Assembly (NCBI GenBank): GCA_019802505.1
Contig: JAFMOC010000026.1
Location: 2,419,501 to 2,483,500, forward strand
Direction: 5' to 3'
From: Corydoras sp. C115
Taxonomy: Eukaryota > Chordata > Actinopteri > Siluriformes > Callichthyidae
DNA length: 64,000 nucleotides
Below are positions 20,192-33,040 of the stretch, in pieces. The notes beneath the pieces were generated by a model. It ran no database searches. It saw nothing but the letters and a program-made list of their open reading frames with translations, and was not told the DNA's origin. The translations under genes and the position numbers were made by a program. Positions within the stretch are counted from its first letter, which is position 1. The number at the start of each line of letters is the position of its first letter.

Positions 20192-23062
20192 CTGCACAAA
20201 AGACAAATAAAGAAAAAGAAAAAAAAAAGAACTGTGAGAGGTTGGGTGAAATAAAAAAAATTTACAAATTCCAACAGTTTTTAAAAAATATATATTTTTT
20301 TTTTGAATATAAAACATATAAGTATACAATTTTAATAAAAAAACTTGAAATTGCCTACTACCCACAATACAGTCGGCAAACGCTGTATTACTAATGAGTT
20401 TAAATACATTAATAGTAGTACAATAGTAGGCATCAAGTAGTATGTAAACATTTTCTGGATGAAGTACTAATAAAATTAAAGCCATTTTGAAGTAATTATC
20501 CACATTGTACTATTCTATGACTCAACAAGCTGAAACATGTGATCAAGCTACACAAAAAAAAAAAAAAAAAAAGTTTACACAAATTGTTTACACATTAGCT
20601 CCAAAATCAGAACAAAAAAAAAAGTCATTATTACATTCAGTTTCAAATACCGTTATGGCTTTTAATAACTAGTGAAAGAAATTGCCATGATGGATAGTAC
20701 ACACTCAATTATACAAAGAGCCTGTAATGTAATGTTAGTGGATGAAGACTTTTTTCCTTATCCACAAAGATTGCAGAAGCATAGCGCTTGCACTTTATCG
20801 CATTAACTGAGTGCAGCTGTGACTGCACCTAAATGTGATGGAACATTAACATACAGCACATATTCTCGAGGGGCATGTCCGCGTTTTGTGTGTTAGTAAC
20901 CCTTCTCGCATGTATAAAACACCATGGACAGCCCGGACTCAGCTGTACAACTGAGGCAGTATATAGCATGCCACCACTCTAGGTGTCTGCTTCTACTAGT
21001 TTCTTGGTACAGTTGATGCAGCTGCTTAAGGACAGAGTTGGTAAGGACCCCTTAATTGGCCTTTCTTTTTATTAATTTGATGTTGTGTGCACATGCTCTT
21101 GGAAGTAAACATTTGCATTACATGAGGTATTCTATATGTAGTAGGGGTCACGTGCCACATGAGCTATGGTTTAACACAATGCGTGGTATGTAGTATGTGC
21201 ACAGCCCACTGCCTTACCAAATAATCAATATTCATTAGATGTAGATGCTTTCAAATGAACAAATACTGTTGTCAACATTGGCAAAAGAAAACACATTTTA
21301 ATATAAAGCATACTATTAATCCTGAAATGTCGTAAACCATAACTGTTATTTTTTAATTGCTTAAAAACTTTAAATTACACAGTACAAAATACACACATTT
21401 AATCATAGAGCATTTATTTCAAAAGCACGTGCACCAGCAGTTATTTAAGTAGACAGTAGTGTGGCCACAGAGTATTTTATAATTTCAGTGGATTTAGGGT
21501 AAAGTTTACATTAAACTTCAGAATAGAAAAAAAATATCTTCGTTAAACTTTGGCATAATGGTGGGTTGATGGGTTGAATTTTACTTGGTCTGGAATTGTA
21601 TGCACACAAATCTCGAGGTTGCTCAAAATTGTGCAAAAAAAACAAAAAGGAAAGAAAAAAGGGTCAACGAAGGAAATATATTTCTCTAAATTCAAGCAAC
21701 AGAAACAGAGAGAAATTTAAATAGTAAAAGGAATCTCTGACCAGCATGATCAGCCTGGCATGGATAAGGAAACAACAGAAAACCACAGGCTCCACTTCTG
21801 TCAGATGCTGCAGAGGGCACATGCTGACCAAAATTGCACAGATAAAGATTGGGAAAATATGAAGCTTGTTCAGTGGAATTTTAATATTTGCTAAGGAACA
21901 CAAATTGTGTGGACAAAACTTTTTGACAAGGAATAAGAAAACTCATTACTGGTAAAAAGAATGATATCCTACAATCAATTAATGTAAAAACATTTTGCAA
22001 CATAGCTACAAGAATGGGTTTGTTAAATAAATACATTACTGTTTACCTAAATTCCTTATTAAGAACTAAACACACACATGTCTATATTGCTTTGAATCAA
22101 TATTTCTTTACTTTGTTTCTAAAAATTTAATTAATCACTGCTACTGTCAGTCTAAGCAATGTCGGTATAAGACATTCTTAATTTATTATTTTCTACACTT
22201 ACAGAAATAGAAATATACAGTTCTCCCCAAAATTATTGGAATTGTGAGGTAAATTTATTCACATTTGTGTTTGGAATTGAAAAGTAAATATAATAAAAGA
22301 CTTTAGAATTTAGCTTTAATTTCTTGGTATTTACAGATAGATGCAAAGAACAATATATATCATGTCACATTTGAAAGTAAATCAAGTTATTTAACAACAT
22401 TTAAATTGTTACATACAATTTAATTCTAGCTGGATATTTGATGGTTTCTTTTTTGTTCTGCTCTTCCAGGCTTTTACCTCAGCCTCTTTTAATTGTTGTT
22501 TGATATGAAGGGTTCACCAATTTAGTTTCTACTTCAGTAATTACTCAATTGGGCAAGATCAGATAACTGACTTGTTGAAGAATAAAAACCTTGACCTCAC
22601 TTTGAAAATGATTGACTTATAGTTCTAGTAAGTCAATCTATATATAAGTTCTATACCTCATGTTTTTTGGAGGCTGAAGTAATATCACTGCGTGTTTTTA
22701 TATATTCTTTTCAGTGTGGCTTTCTAATTAATTATACACTAATTCTTTCTATCTTTTTTGGAAACCCAAGTTTGTTGTATCTGCAATTGCCCAGGGATTA
22801 ATAAAGTATTTAAATTCTGATTGATTGGCTTTGCCCAATTTTTTCTTAGTTTCAGTTATGCTTGCTTTATGTTGTTTTGACCATAAATGCAGTATCATAA
22901 GTGAAAACCAAGGCAAAAACATACCATTCAATAACATTTGTATTATAATGAAAAGCATTAGTTTTTATTCATCTCTTATTTTTACCATATATTAATATGG
23001 TAGTCAAAATTTGAAAAAAAATTCCTATTGTTGTACTTTAATTTGTAAACATAGACTCTTAC
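20192..23062 (-). other. mre11: mre11 intron J-K
   Basis: 2.9 kb, AT-rich, with A-runs at about 20553-20572. It includes a probable Tc1-like remnant at 22221-22640. Nothing else recognised. Confidence 0.7.
22221..22640 (-). mobile_element. Tc1/mariner-like remnant
   Basis: Starts with a terminal-repeat-like ttctccccaaaattattggaa preceded by TACAG. It continues with blocks resembling a fish Tc1 family (ttggtatttacagatagatg; ctcttccaggcttttacctcagcctc; caattgggcaagatcag) read on the minus strand. The right end is not found. Recognised from memory of the family pattern only. Confidence 0.45.
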
Positions 23063-23130
23063 TTTGGGGCAGGTTTGTACGCCTTTTCGAAGGACGCATC
23101 ATCTCCTGAGTCACTGTCTTCTATAGTGAC
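23063..23130 (-). CDS. mre11: MRE11 exon J
   Basis: This 68-bp exon has a tttttag acceptor and a gtaaga donor. It reads VTIEDSDSGDDASFEKAYKP and on. Read straight through, the donor GTAAGA would give Lys-stop, but splicing to exon K keeps the frame. The hydrophobic V-T-I followed by acidic residues aligns with human VIEVDESDVEED and looks like a SUMO-interacting motif; that function is inferred. Confidence 0.88.
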
Positions 23131-26100
23131 CTAAAAACATAAGACAGAAGACAGAAAAGAAAAGAAAATAATATTAGTGACACAAAAAGGCAGAATGAAA
23201 ACTGAACCAGGTCACCTTCTGTTCTTTTCTTTTCAGACACTCTGCATGTTTGTGTGTCTGCTAATGTTCTCTGAATAGGATCTTTGGAAACATCATTAAA
23301 TCAGTAATCCCATTTCTAAACATTACATTTAAAATCAATATAAATTTGCTACTATTTGGTGAATCCGTCGGCAGATAGAAACAAATAAAAGTTAAAATCA
23401 ATGTATTAGTAAGAAAAGGTGGACAATGGCCAGAGTCTCCATTCATCTGTATTGAGTTTTACTAGGATACAAACACAATCAGAATCTGTTTACATCAATC
23501 ATGGTTCAAAAGATGTCATTACTTTAGAAACTAAAGAGGTGGACATAAATAACTATTTGTGCAAACATTAAAAGGACATCACTGCAGTTTGTAAATTTCT
23601 GCTACCCAAAATGTAGAAAATCTGAAAATCTGCCATCTGCCATCACAACTATGAGTAATTAAATATGAATAATTAATAGTAAACATTTTACCAATGCTGC
23701 AATATCAGAATACTTTATGCTTTGGGTAATTGGATGAGTATGAGTCCTAATAAATTACTAGCTAAGTGTATATCAGCTTAATGAAAAGGATGGAATTTTC
23801 AGAAATTGTATGAATTAATATGGGGCTATTAGTTTGGTTGCGAAGTCTCATACCCATTTTGTTGTGAGAAGCAGTATAGTTATTTAAAATGTCTAAAGAA
23901 AGAACGACTTATTTTCTAATTAAAAGTTAAAAATATTCAGTGGAGTAAAGCTTAAAGCTCTGTGCAGGCTACACAACACATTCATTGAATCATATCGTGA
24001 ACCATTGTGTTCACCACGCTTTATGCACAGAGACACAATTAATAAAACTGAACTAAACCAAAAATGACCTGGCCAGAAAGCTGCTGCCACAAGTTTCAAA
24101 GTCTTTATCTTTAAGTTTTGGTTAAAGAAACAAAATTAATTAAAACTTGCAAAAAGTATGTGTATTGATAATTAATGGCAAATTGATCGAAAATGGTATT
24201 ATTTAACTGCTGAAAGTGGAAGCAAAGGCACTAAAAATAGAACCCTTTTAGTGTGGGTTGGCTCTTAAGCTAGGCACAATGAGCTGGTCATTTTCTAGTG
24301 ATCCAGGAGGGCATTGGGTTTGCACTTCAAGTAGATTAGAAAGGTATTATTTCAGTTATGAAATTGATTTTCTGTTTGGATACAGAGATAGAAAGCTCTT
24401 CATTCATGTTACCTTGACCCCGCCAACTTCACCAGTGAATACATTTCAAATGGTAACAAATAACTGCACATCCTGTACATCATTTTAGGCCTTGTGGAAA
24501 GTAGACAGAAGAAAGTAAAAATAAGCAACATAGTAGAAAGTATATGAGTAATAGTACATTAGATCAGTCACTTATTGAAGGAGAACTAAATAATTATTTA
24601 CCTGGAAAAGCACACTACAGCATTTTCTTATAAAGTTCAGAGTTATACAAAAACTAAAGCTGTATTTCTTTACTCATATCTGGTAGCAGAAAAGTTACAT
24701 TTAAGGATTTTCATCATTACTGCAATACTAATGTTCTACTTTTGGCTGATCCAGTTAGAAAAATCAGCATATAAGATTTGGCAAAGTTTAACACCGGATG
24801 CCCTTCCTGATGAAACCCTTTTTTATCCATGTTTGAGTACAGTAATATGAGTGCACTGATACATATAACACTAAGGGCTAAGGCAATTTAATATTCAGTT
24901 TATCCATCAACATGTCTTTGCAACCTTGGAGCTGTGTAGGAAAAACTAGAGACCCTGGTTACATTTTCAATTCAATCTCTATGTTATCAGTTTTAAGAAA
25001 TTAAAGATATCACTTCAGTAATCCTGTAGTAAACTGAAACATCACAGTTGCATACATAATTCAGAAGGGCAGATTTGCATTTGTCAAGTATGTGTACAGA
25101 TGGGGGAATTGTAAAGGTATAACAGTGGACTTTGGACAAAGCTACAAGTGAAGTTCCAGTGATTGTTAGAGTTTTTTTAAGATAATAAAAAGAAAGAAAA
25201 AATAATATAAAGAGAGAAAAAGAACAAATTCACACACTATGGGAAATAAAAGCTTAATATGTGCCATGCCAGTCAAAAGAAATGTATTTAACAGGAAGTT
25301 ACACTGGACAGGGCAACCTAAATAAACTGACGATCTCTCAAACAGAGACCAACAAACGCGAGCTGAAATACCCTGACAGGGTAAACGGAACAAGCATAAA
25401 TTAACAGTGCTAATTAGAGACTAATTACTTTACACAGGTCAAGACAAGGTAAAAAGCCATGCAAAAGTGACAAACCAAGGCAAATGAAGAAAACCGTTTA
25501 TGACAGGCGTTTAAAATGCACTCTGGACAGTGTCAGTATTCCTCTTAGGTTATTGTATGAATCCATTAACAAATCACTCAAAAAAACAGCAATTGTCAAA
25601 AACGAACAACCATTGAAAATCAATGTGCAGCTGGAGTCACCATTTTCTACAATCAATGCCTTTTAGAGAACTAAAAGCAGACACAATGACCTCATAATAA
25701 AACAAATGAGCTGTTTTTAAAACTTTTTAGAAAGAAAATGATTGAACATGCTTTACACAACAGTATGAACATACAGTCCATCAGTGTAAATGGCGACATT
25801 CGGCGTGTACTGAGTAATAAACTTTAAATGACACCTGAGAGTCAAATAAAATGTGACCGGTAGAAAGAGCCACAAAAAAAAAAAAAAAAAAGATGATTTA
25901 AAATTTCATTTTTATTTAAATTTACCTTACATTAATCCTTTCCAGTGGGGTTGAAAAGAGTAAGGAGTGTGAGATTCAGTCTACTCTCTTTGCCTTTACA
26001 CACGAAATCCATGGTATATTGTGGGATAGGGGCTACCTGAATATAGGTAAGTGCTTCAAGGGTAATAGTAGACTGTCTGCCAAGACGAGTAGACTAAGAG

Positions 26101-27468
26101 AAGCTCTTTATATAAGATCCATATGACTTTGTAGTATAGTTTTGTCTGATAATAAAGCTTAATATATGTAGTTTTGTTTGTCAAGTGCATATGTCTGTAG
26201 ATTTGTAAATATATGTATGTGTCATGTAAATATTCCCACATTCCTCACACTGCCACATTTCTTACAGGCATTTTGACCACTCGCCTGAAGTTACCCATAG
26301 AGAGGATTGCTCTACTACTTTCCCTTGCAGTTCACGCTTTATCTCAGTTCATAATAGTGTTTTAGTGAAACCAAAAATATCCTTAAACTTGCCTTTTCTT
26401 TATGTGGAGATTCAAGCTCTATTTTCTGAGGGAGTCTGAATTTTATCTTTGATCTTTCTCTATAATTTGTAAGCATATACATTTGCCCAGTTTAATTCCC
26501 TTTGGTCATTATTTGATAATGCTTATATAAGTCCCCTTTTAAATCCACACCATATCACAGCATGTATGTTATCAGTGTACACACATGCAGCCTCTTATAA
26601 TATACTATGCTCCCTGGTAACCTTATCTGCTCACTGTTAAGCATAAGCACCATGACTTTTAAACACTTTTTCATTTGTTGAGGTGGTGGATGTTCAGATT
26701 CTGCCTGGAGGGAAAACTGAGTGTATTCGATCTGAGCAATGATCAACTGCTCACATTGCATAGTGGGTCAATTTGATGCAACCCTCGCCTTCGCTGCTCC
26801 AGTAACAAACATCTCCTCAGTTGTATGGTAAATGGTTTGCTTTAGGGAGCCTTAGTCCTGCTGCTTGTAAATCAACAACAGAACAAGTGTTGCTTTTCAA
26901 ACATAAAACCCAAAATGCTTCAGTACAAAACAGCATGAAACAATGGTGTTGTTGCAAATATTGTTTGACGAATACCTAACCAAACTAATTCAGTTGTGTT
27001 TTCTATCTCTGCATTAAAATGAGCAGTTTATTTTCTGTATATTTAATTCTTTTCATTTACAAAATAAATTACAAAATACAAAATAAATTAATGACATAAA
27101 TGTTTGACTGCTACTCCTGTCTGTATTATTAAGGAAGTATGTTTACAAAGTTGGTTTGTTTTTTTAGTCACATCTTTAAAGGGTGTTGACCTTAAAAAGT
27201 AGTTGCCTGCTTTGATGTGCATGTAAAATGTGCTATAAACATCAGATATGTAAAGCGAACTTAATGGAAGTTGTTTACATATGAATGTACCATGTATGAA
27301 ATGCACTTGATACGGCAGAGTAGTAAATATTTTTTTAAAGGGAGCAATTTGTTGTAGCACTTTGCAATACATCAAATTAAGTGCTTTATATTTGCTTCAT
27401 CACAAATGGTTTAGTTCATAAAGCTGCAGGTTGCAGCAGTATGCATTAAAAATAAGATGTGCTAAAGT

Positions 27469-28258
27469 CAGGGGTGTTTTTCGGGTTTTGAAACATCAGG
27501 GCTTAGGGTCAAATCCCTTATTCCCCCTCTGTCCTCTTTAAAAAGTGCTCTTTGATGAGTGTATTTATCCAATTTTAAAACTGTTGTTACATTCATTTTG
27601 TTTGATCATTCATTAGTTATATTGGATAAAACTAAATTTCATATGAAATATGTCTGTCGTCAGTGGATAGGAACATTTATGAAAACCATATACTGTGGAT
27701 ATTTACTTTTTAAAGTCAACTAAACATAATCTCTGAGTATTTGCTTCTTTTATGTAACAAGATATTATTTAAACTTGAAACCCAGGCTCCTCTGTTTTTG
27801 CTACCAATCACCTGAACTGCTCTAATGGAACTGTTGTGTTCTGGTATTTACAAACATTAGTTCCACAGAGGCAGAGGTAAAGACACCAGATAGGAGGCTG
27901 ATTACAGCCAGACCACCATTATTGCCAGAATCCGTTGCTCTATCAGTAGTTCAACACCTTTGTGGTGACAAACCTAAACTCAACTAAATATCAGATCATA
28001 CATGGTGACAAAACACACTACCTTTTTTCAACTAAGATTGTATACAATTAAAAATGTTTGATGTTTAGTAATAACAATTACTTTGTTTTACGAGTCGGTC
28101 ACAGATGAGACAGTTTTAACAAGGTTTTGCTGAAATACCATAACTTTGCGAAAGTTTGCGGCATCAGAAAAAAATCTGCTCTTTACAGCCAACATACAGT
28201 TATTATGGTACTTTACTCCCACTGCTGGTCAAAACAAATCTGTCTCCCTCACACACAC
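27469..28258. repeat. Interspersed repeat, copy 2 (reference for copy 1 at 7587)
   Basis: Starts CAGGGGTGTTTTTCGGG and matches copy 1 through ctctgtcctctt, ttgttacattcattttgtttgatcatt, tagttatattggataaaa, atgaaatatgtctgtc and ttacgagtc.gtcacagatgagacagtttt. It carries about 350 bp (27690-28080) not seen in copy 1 but lacks the three insertions found there. It may run on to about 28380. Confidence 0.6.
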
Positions 28259-28426
28259 ACAGAGCTTGGAACAACAAACAGCTGACGGTGACTCAATCGT
28301 ACAGTACCACACCTGGAGGAGAGGCGGGCAGAGAAACCGGTCTTATTTGAGCCTGAGCAACTGACAAAACAAAGCCCAGGTCTAACGACGTGCCTGGCTA
28401 AAGTTAAAGAACAACATAAACATATC

Positions 28427-28772
28427 TTTCATTCATTATCTCCCGCTTTATCCTCTATTAGGGTCGCGGTGGAGTGCCCCATGCCCATCCAGGGGAGAGC
28501 GTCTCGGGCGCTGGTGCAGATACACCCAGGACAGGTCGCCAATCCATCGCTGGGTACACAATCACACACTCAAACACACTTTATATGGGGAAATTTAGAG
28601 AACTCAATTAACTTGATCCATGTTTTTGGACTGTGGGAGGAAACCGGAGAACCCGGAGGAAACCCATGCGGACACGGGGAGAACATGTAAACTCCACCCA
28701 GATGGGGATTCGAACCGGGAATCCCTAGCGCTGAGAGGCGAACGTGCTAACCACTAAGCCACCGTGCCGCCC
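28427..28772 (-). mobile_element. tRNA-derived SINE (DANA/Mermaid type), full length
   Basis: Head at the right end, complete body, short GAAT tail at the left. A 14-bp target-site duplication, aacataaacatatc, lies at 28413-28426 and 28773-28786. Confidence 0.93.
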
Positions 28773-29094
28773 AACATAAACATATCAACTTTTAAAAATA
28801 TTAATGTCTTAATTTTCTCCAAAAAATGTTCAGCTGTTTACTATATAAATGTTTGAGTAACATATGAAGGTTTGCACTCTAGTTTCCTTGCTTGACAGCT
28901 TAAGATGAGTGAATTTTTTATTAACAAATGTGTATAGAGTTTGGTTGTTTAAAACAGCCAAAATTATTCTTTTGTTAAATTATTCCAACACCTTTTGCAA
29001 AACACTGACTACATCTGAAAATTCTTTGTGCATGATGAAATAAAGCAACATTTACCTTTTAATCGCGACCTTCACACTCACCCACACAGACATC

Positions 29095-29680
29095 CACACT
29101 GAGCTGGATCAATGTATGCAAAGCTGCTGGACCAGAGTGAATCCATGGCGTGTGTTAGGGACAAATGTGGTGTAACACACAGATATTTTCAACCTGCCTC
29201 TAGCCCGGACAGCTGTGCCAGCATGCTTCAAATTCACCTTCACAATACCAGTGCCAAAAAAACACTCCAACGATGTGCCTGAATGACTACTGCCCTATAA
29301 CACTCACACATCTATTACCATGAAGTGCTTTAAGCGAGTAGACCTACAACTGTAGAATTGCCGTACACCCACATCAGTTTGCCTACCACTTCTAAGGAGT
29401 ATAGAGGATGCAGTTTTTATTGCCCTGCACTCTGCATATCTGGACAATAACAGAATTCTGCTTAGCAATTAACACTGTAATTCCTTGAAAGTTTAGAGAT
29501 CTGGGCTTTAATACCTCTTTTGGTAATGGACCAAGGACTTTCTGATGAATAGACCTAAACTTCTTAGGTTAGGCCATACCAACTCCATCATAGCATGGAG
29601 TTAAAGCGTTAACACAAGTGGGTCTTCGAAATACATAATAACCCATATCAGACTAACCTATATAAAATTTTGACTTAATT
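29095..29680 (+). pseudogene. Decayed non-LTR retrotransposon reverse transcriptase
   Basis: Frame pieces read KAAGPDRVNPW, TDIFNLPLA, VPACFKFTFTIPVPKKHSND, MKCFKRV, ALHSAYLDNN and NTVIP.KFRDLGLNTS. These are the fingers and palm motifs of CR1/Rex1-like elements. Stops and indels break the frame. It ends close to the left end of the Tc1 element at 29760. Confidence 0.65.
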
Positions 29681-29759
29681 ACACCAGTTTGGTTAGGTGG
29701 AATAAGCCAAAAAAAACTGCAACTTATTGTGAGAAGCCTGTGGAAGGCTACATGATATA

Positions 29760-31376
29760 CAGTTGTGATCAAATTTATTCAACCCCCAATGCTGCGAAGG
29801 GTTTTATGGAATTCAGTGCACATTTGTAATTGTGTTCATAATGAAATCTTACAAGGACTTGTTAAAGAACTAAATGCAACTAAGATAGCATCAATTGTTT
29901 TTGTCATAAAGTATTAAATGGCCTTTTTGTGATTTCTTCATTGACACAATTATTCAACCCCTTTACAACTACCACTCATAAGAACAGAGGTTCATTCCAG
30001 TGTTTTCAATCAGGTATTGAAAATACCTGTGGATGTCAACGAGCAGCAATCAAGCATGATAAGCACCAATTAGGCAGATTTAAAAGGACTGTGATACTCA
30101 GCTCCTTCTAGACATCTACTGGTGTGTTTACAAGCATGGTGAAGGCAAGAGAATGGTCACAGAAGACAAGAGAAGAGGTTATTGCTCTTCACAAGAATGG
30201 CAATGGATATAAAAAGATTGCGAAGTTGTTAAATATTCCAAGAGACACTATCGGAAGTATCATTCGCAAGTTCAAGTTAAAGGGCACAGTGGAAACGTTA
30301 CCTGGTCGTGGCAGAAAGAAGATCCTGACCGCGACTGTTGTGCGCTACCTGAAGCGTAATGTGGAGAAAAATCCCCGCGTGACTGCTAAGGAACTGAAAA
30401 AAGACCTGTCAGATGTGGGCACTGAAGTTTCAGCTCAGACAATAAGGCGCGCACTGCATAACGAAGACCTCCATGCCAGAACTCCCAGGCGCACCCCCTT
30501 GCTGACTCCAAAGAACAAGAAAAGTCGACTGCAGTATGCCAAAAGTCATGTGGACAAGCCACAAAGGTTTTGGGACAGTGTACTGTGGTCAGATGAAACT
30601 AAATTAGAACTGTTTGGGACAATGGACCAGCGCTATGTTTGGAGGAGGAAGAACCAGGCTTATGAACAAAAGAACACCTTGCCTACTGTGAAGCATGGCG
30701 GGGGGTCAATTATGCTTTGGGGCTGTTTTGCTTCTAATGGTACAGGAAAGCTTCAACGTGTGCAGGGTACCATGAATTCCCTTCAGTACCAGGAGATCTT
30801 GGAGGAAAATGTGATGGAGTCAGTCACAAACCTGCGGCTTGGGAGACGTTGGACCTTCCAACAGGACAATGATCCGAAGCACACATCCAAGTCCACTAGA
30901 GCATGGTTGAACATGAAAGGCTGGAACATTCTAGAGTGGCCATCGCAATCACCAGACTTAATCCAATTGAGAACCTCTGGTGGGACCTAAAGAAGGCAGT
31001 TGCAGTGCGCAAGCCTAAGAATGTGACTGAACTGGAGGCTTTTGCCCATGAAGAATGGGCTAAGATACCCATAGGTCGCTGCAAGACACTTGTGTCAAGC
31101 TATGCTTCACGCTTGAAAGCTGTCATAACTGGAAAAGGATGTTGTACTAAGTACTGAAAAATAATGTCACTAGGGGGTTGAATAAAACTGATAATGATGT
31201 GAGCACAGTAAAGACATTTGTGGTTATTCCATCATAAATATTATGTTATATTTGTCTAATTTATAAGTGCCTCTTTGATATAATTGTAAATAAGATGACT
31301 GAAATGATCCAAATCAATGTCAAACTGGCCAAAACACTTTATTTCAGTGGGGGTTTAATAAATTTGATCACAACTG
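29760..31376 (+). mobile_element. Tc1-like DNA transposon, nearly intact
   Basis: 1617 bp flanked by TA duplications (29758-29759, 31377-31378). The terminal inverted repeats are about 30 bp (CAGTTGTGATCAAATTTATT at both ends, then ccccca). One transposase gene on the plus strand nearly fills the inside. Its good preservation suggests recent activity compared with the other Tc1 copies. Lies in an mre11 intron, antisense to the gene. Confidence 0.94.
30136..31157 (+). pseudogene. Tc1-family DDE transposase with one frameshift
   Basis: Starts MVKAREWSQKTREEVIALHK at 30136. N-terminal helix-turn-helix domains cover about residues 1-120 (GNGYKKIAKLLNIPRDTIGS; a basic GRGRKK hinge). The first catalytic Asp is in WSDETK, the second in QQDNDPKHTS, and the Glu in NPIENLWW. 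One missing base near 30960 (cttaatcc where cttaaatcc is expected) shifts the frame just before the catalytic Glu. The second frame then runs to the usual end TGKGCCTKY at 31157. Length is about 340 residues, normal for the family. The single lesion would remove the active-site Glu. Confidence 0.92.
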
Positions 31377-32978
31377 TAACTGACGTTAAACAACTTCAAC
31401 TCTGTAAACATGTGTTTGTAAACATCTGAGCAGCTAGATATCAGATGAAAAATATGAAACCTGAGATAGATCAATGCCGCTAGCTAAATTTTGTATGTAC
31501 AATGTAATTTTCTATAAATTTAGCACCAATGACCAACTGTAGGAAATGTGTACTACTGTAGATGAAAAAAAAAATAAAAATAAAAAAGGAGTTTAAATAT
31601 GTGGCAAAAGCATAACGACTCTGGGGGAGAGGAAAGGCAGAGCTAATGGTTGTGGACTGCAATCACAGACAATTATGGCTAATGATCTGTGGGAAATTAT
31701 GTACATAAACTACAGTTAGGTGTTCAACATGATATTTTCTACCAGACTTAGCTCAGAAATCTGGGGCTTAGCTGCACACTTAAACAAATCTCCACTGAGA
31801 TCACTTGTCAATTTTTCATATACAGTACACTGGCCCCTATACAGTAAAGTCTGCACTATTTTTGTAACCAGTGGTCTTGAAAAATGCCTTGTGTGCATCC
31901 TTGCAAACTCCTCAACTTGTTCTGAATATCACAAGAATTAAACGATCAGCTCTTCATTAGAAAACTTTTCTAAATGAATTTATTTCACTAGATACATACT
32001 TTTAGACTTTTTAACTATGTCACATTATCCATGAACACTTTAAATTAGCATTTAGTTCCTCTAGTAGATGTCAAAAACACGCAAAGGTGGTGGTCAACAT
32101 TGTCATCCCTGTATGCCCAAATTGATGGAAGCTAAGTACCATGCTGCAGCATTCTCCACCTACAACCCACTAAAAGACCTATTTATTTAAACTCCAGTGC
32201 GAAATGCTAATGAGGTAACTGTACAGCCTGCAGTATTGCCTATTTCTAACTGCTGCCAGGATGTCATGTCCATCTGTACAAAAGCAAAATTGAATATCTT
32301 ACATTTAGATTTTAACCAGTCGTACCTGGTACCTGAGAAAACTGATTTTACAGAAAAGCATGTTGCACAGACACAGATGAAAGGACAAAGTTTACACTTT
32401 TTTTTACATGGAGCATTCTAGTTTCTTTTTTTAATGTGATGCCAATGTCAAATCATAATACTATTCTCTTTGAACCTACAAACCTGCTAATCCTGAGATT
32501 TATGCTTCTTGCACAGCAGTATCAATAAACATTTTACATTTTACAACAGTTTGCATTTAAGTATGCACTTGAATTGTTTGCATTTAACTGTGCAATTAAA
32601 AAAAAATATGCACCCAACACTGGGTACACTTAACGATACTTAACAAGTGGGTACTAAATTAACTGTTTAGTACCCACAGAAATATGAGTGACTTCTCACT
32701 ACTGACCAAGTAGTCACCTGTAAAACTTTGAATTGAAAACTTTGAATCTGGTTTGGCTGAGGAGGAGCCAAAAACAGCCATGTTCCGTGTATACCATGAC
32801 ACAATCTCTTTTACCTTGTTTTGATTGACATGACTTGTACACAAACCAATCACCAAGAAAGATTTTACACATAAAATATACAAAAAATATGCAAAATATA
32901 TTGCATACGGTTCTGGATATTTGTTTCCGTGAGTGTGTGGTGCCTGTGAGTGTGTTATTTCTGTGTATGTCTCTATAC

Positions 32979-33040
32979 CTCCTCATTGTAGGATTTCACA
33001 GATGAGCCTCGGGTTCCTCTAGACCTTGGTCCCTGAAAAG
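32979..33040 (-). CDS. mre11: MRE11 exon I
   Basis: 62 bp between a tttcacag acceptor and a gtatag donor. Reads (A)FQGPRSRGTRGSSVKSYNEE, matching the [20 protein letters not shown] region of human MRE11. More Arg-Gly pairs here than in human. Phases agree with exons H and J. Confidence 0.87.

Larger units (their letters stand above)
23131..32978 (-). other. mre11: mre11 intron I-J (9.8 kb)
   Basis: The largest mre11 intron here. It holds repeat copy 2 (27469-28258), a SINE (28427-28772), a decayed LINE (29095-29680) and a nearly intact Tc1 element (29760-31376). From 23.1 to 27.4 kb I see only AT-rich sequence, with one short block (ggatgcccttcctga, about 24797) typical of old fish retroposons. 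31380-32970 shows nothing recognisable. Confidence 0.7.

Noticed and set aside
23061..23063. Stop codon at the end of mre11 exon J as the end of the protein
   Set aside because: The same bases form a good gtaaga donor, and exons K and L continue the conserved C-terminus in phase.
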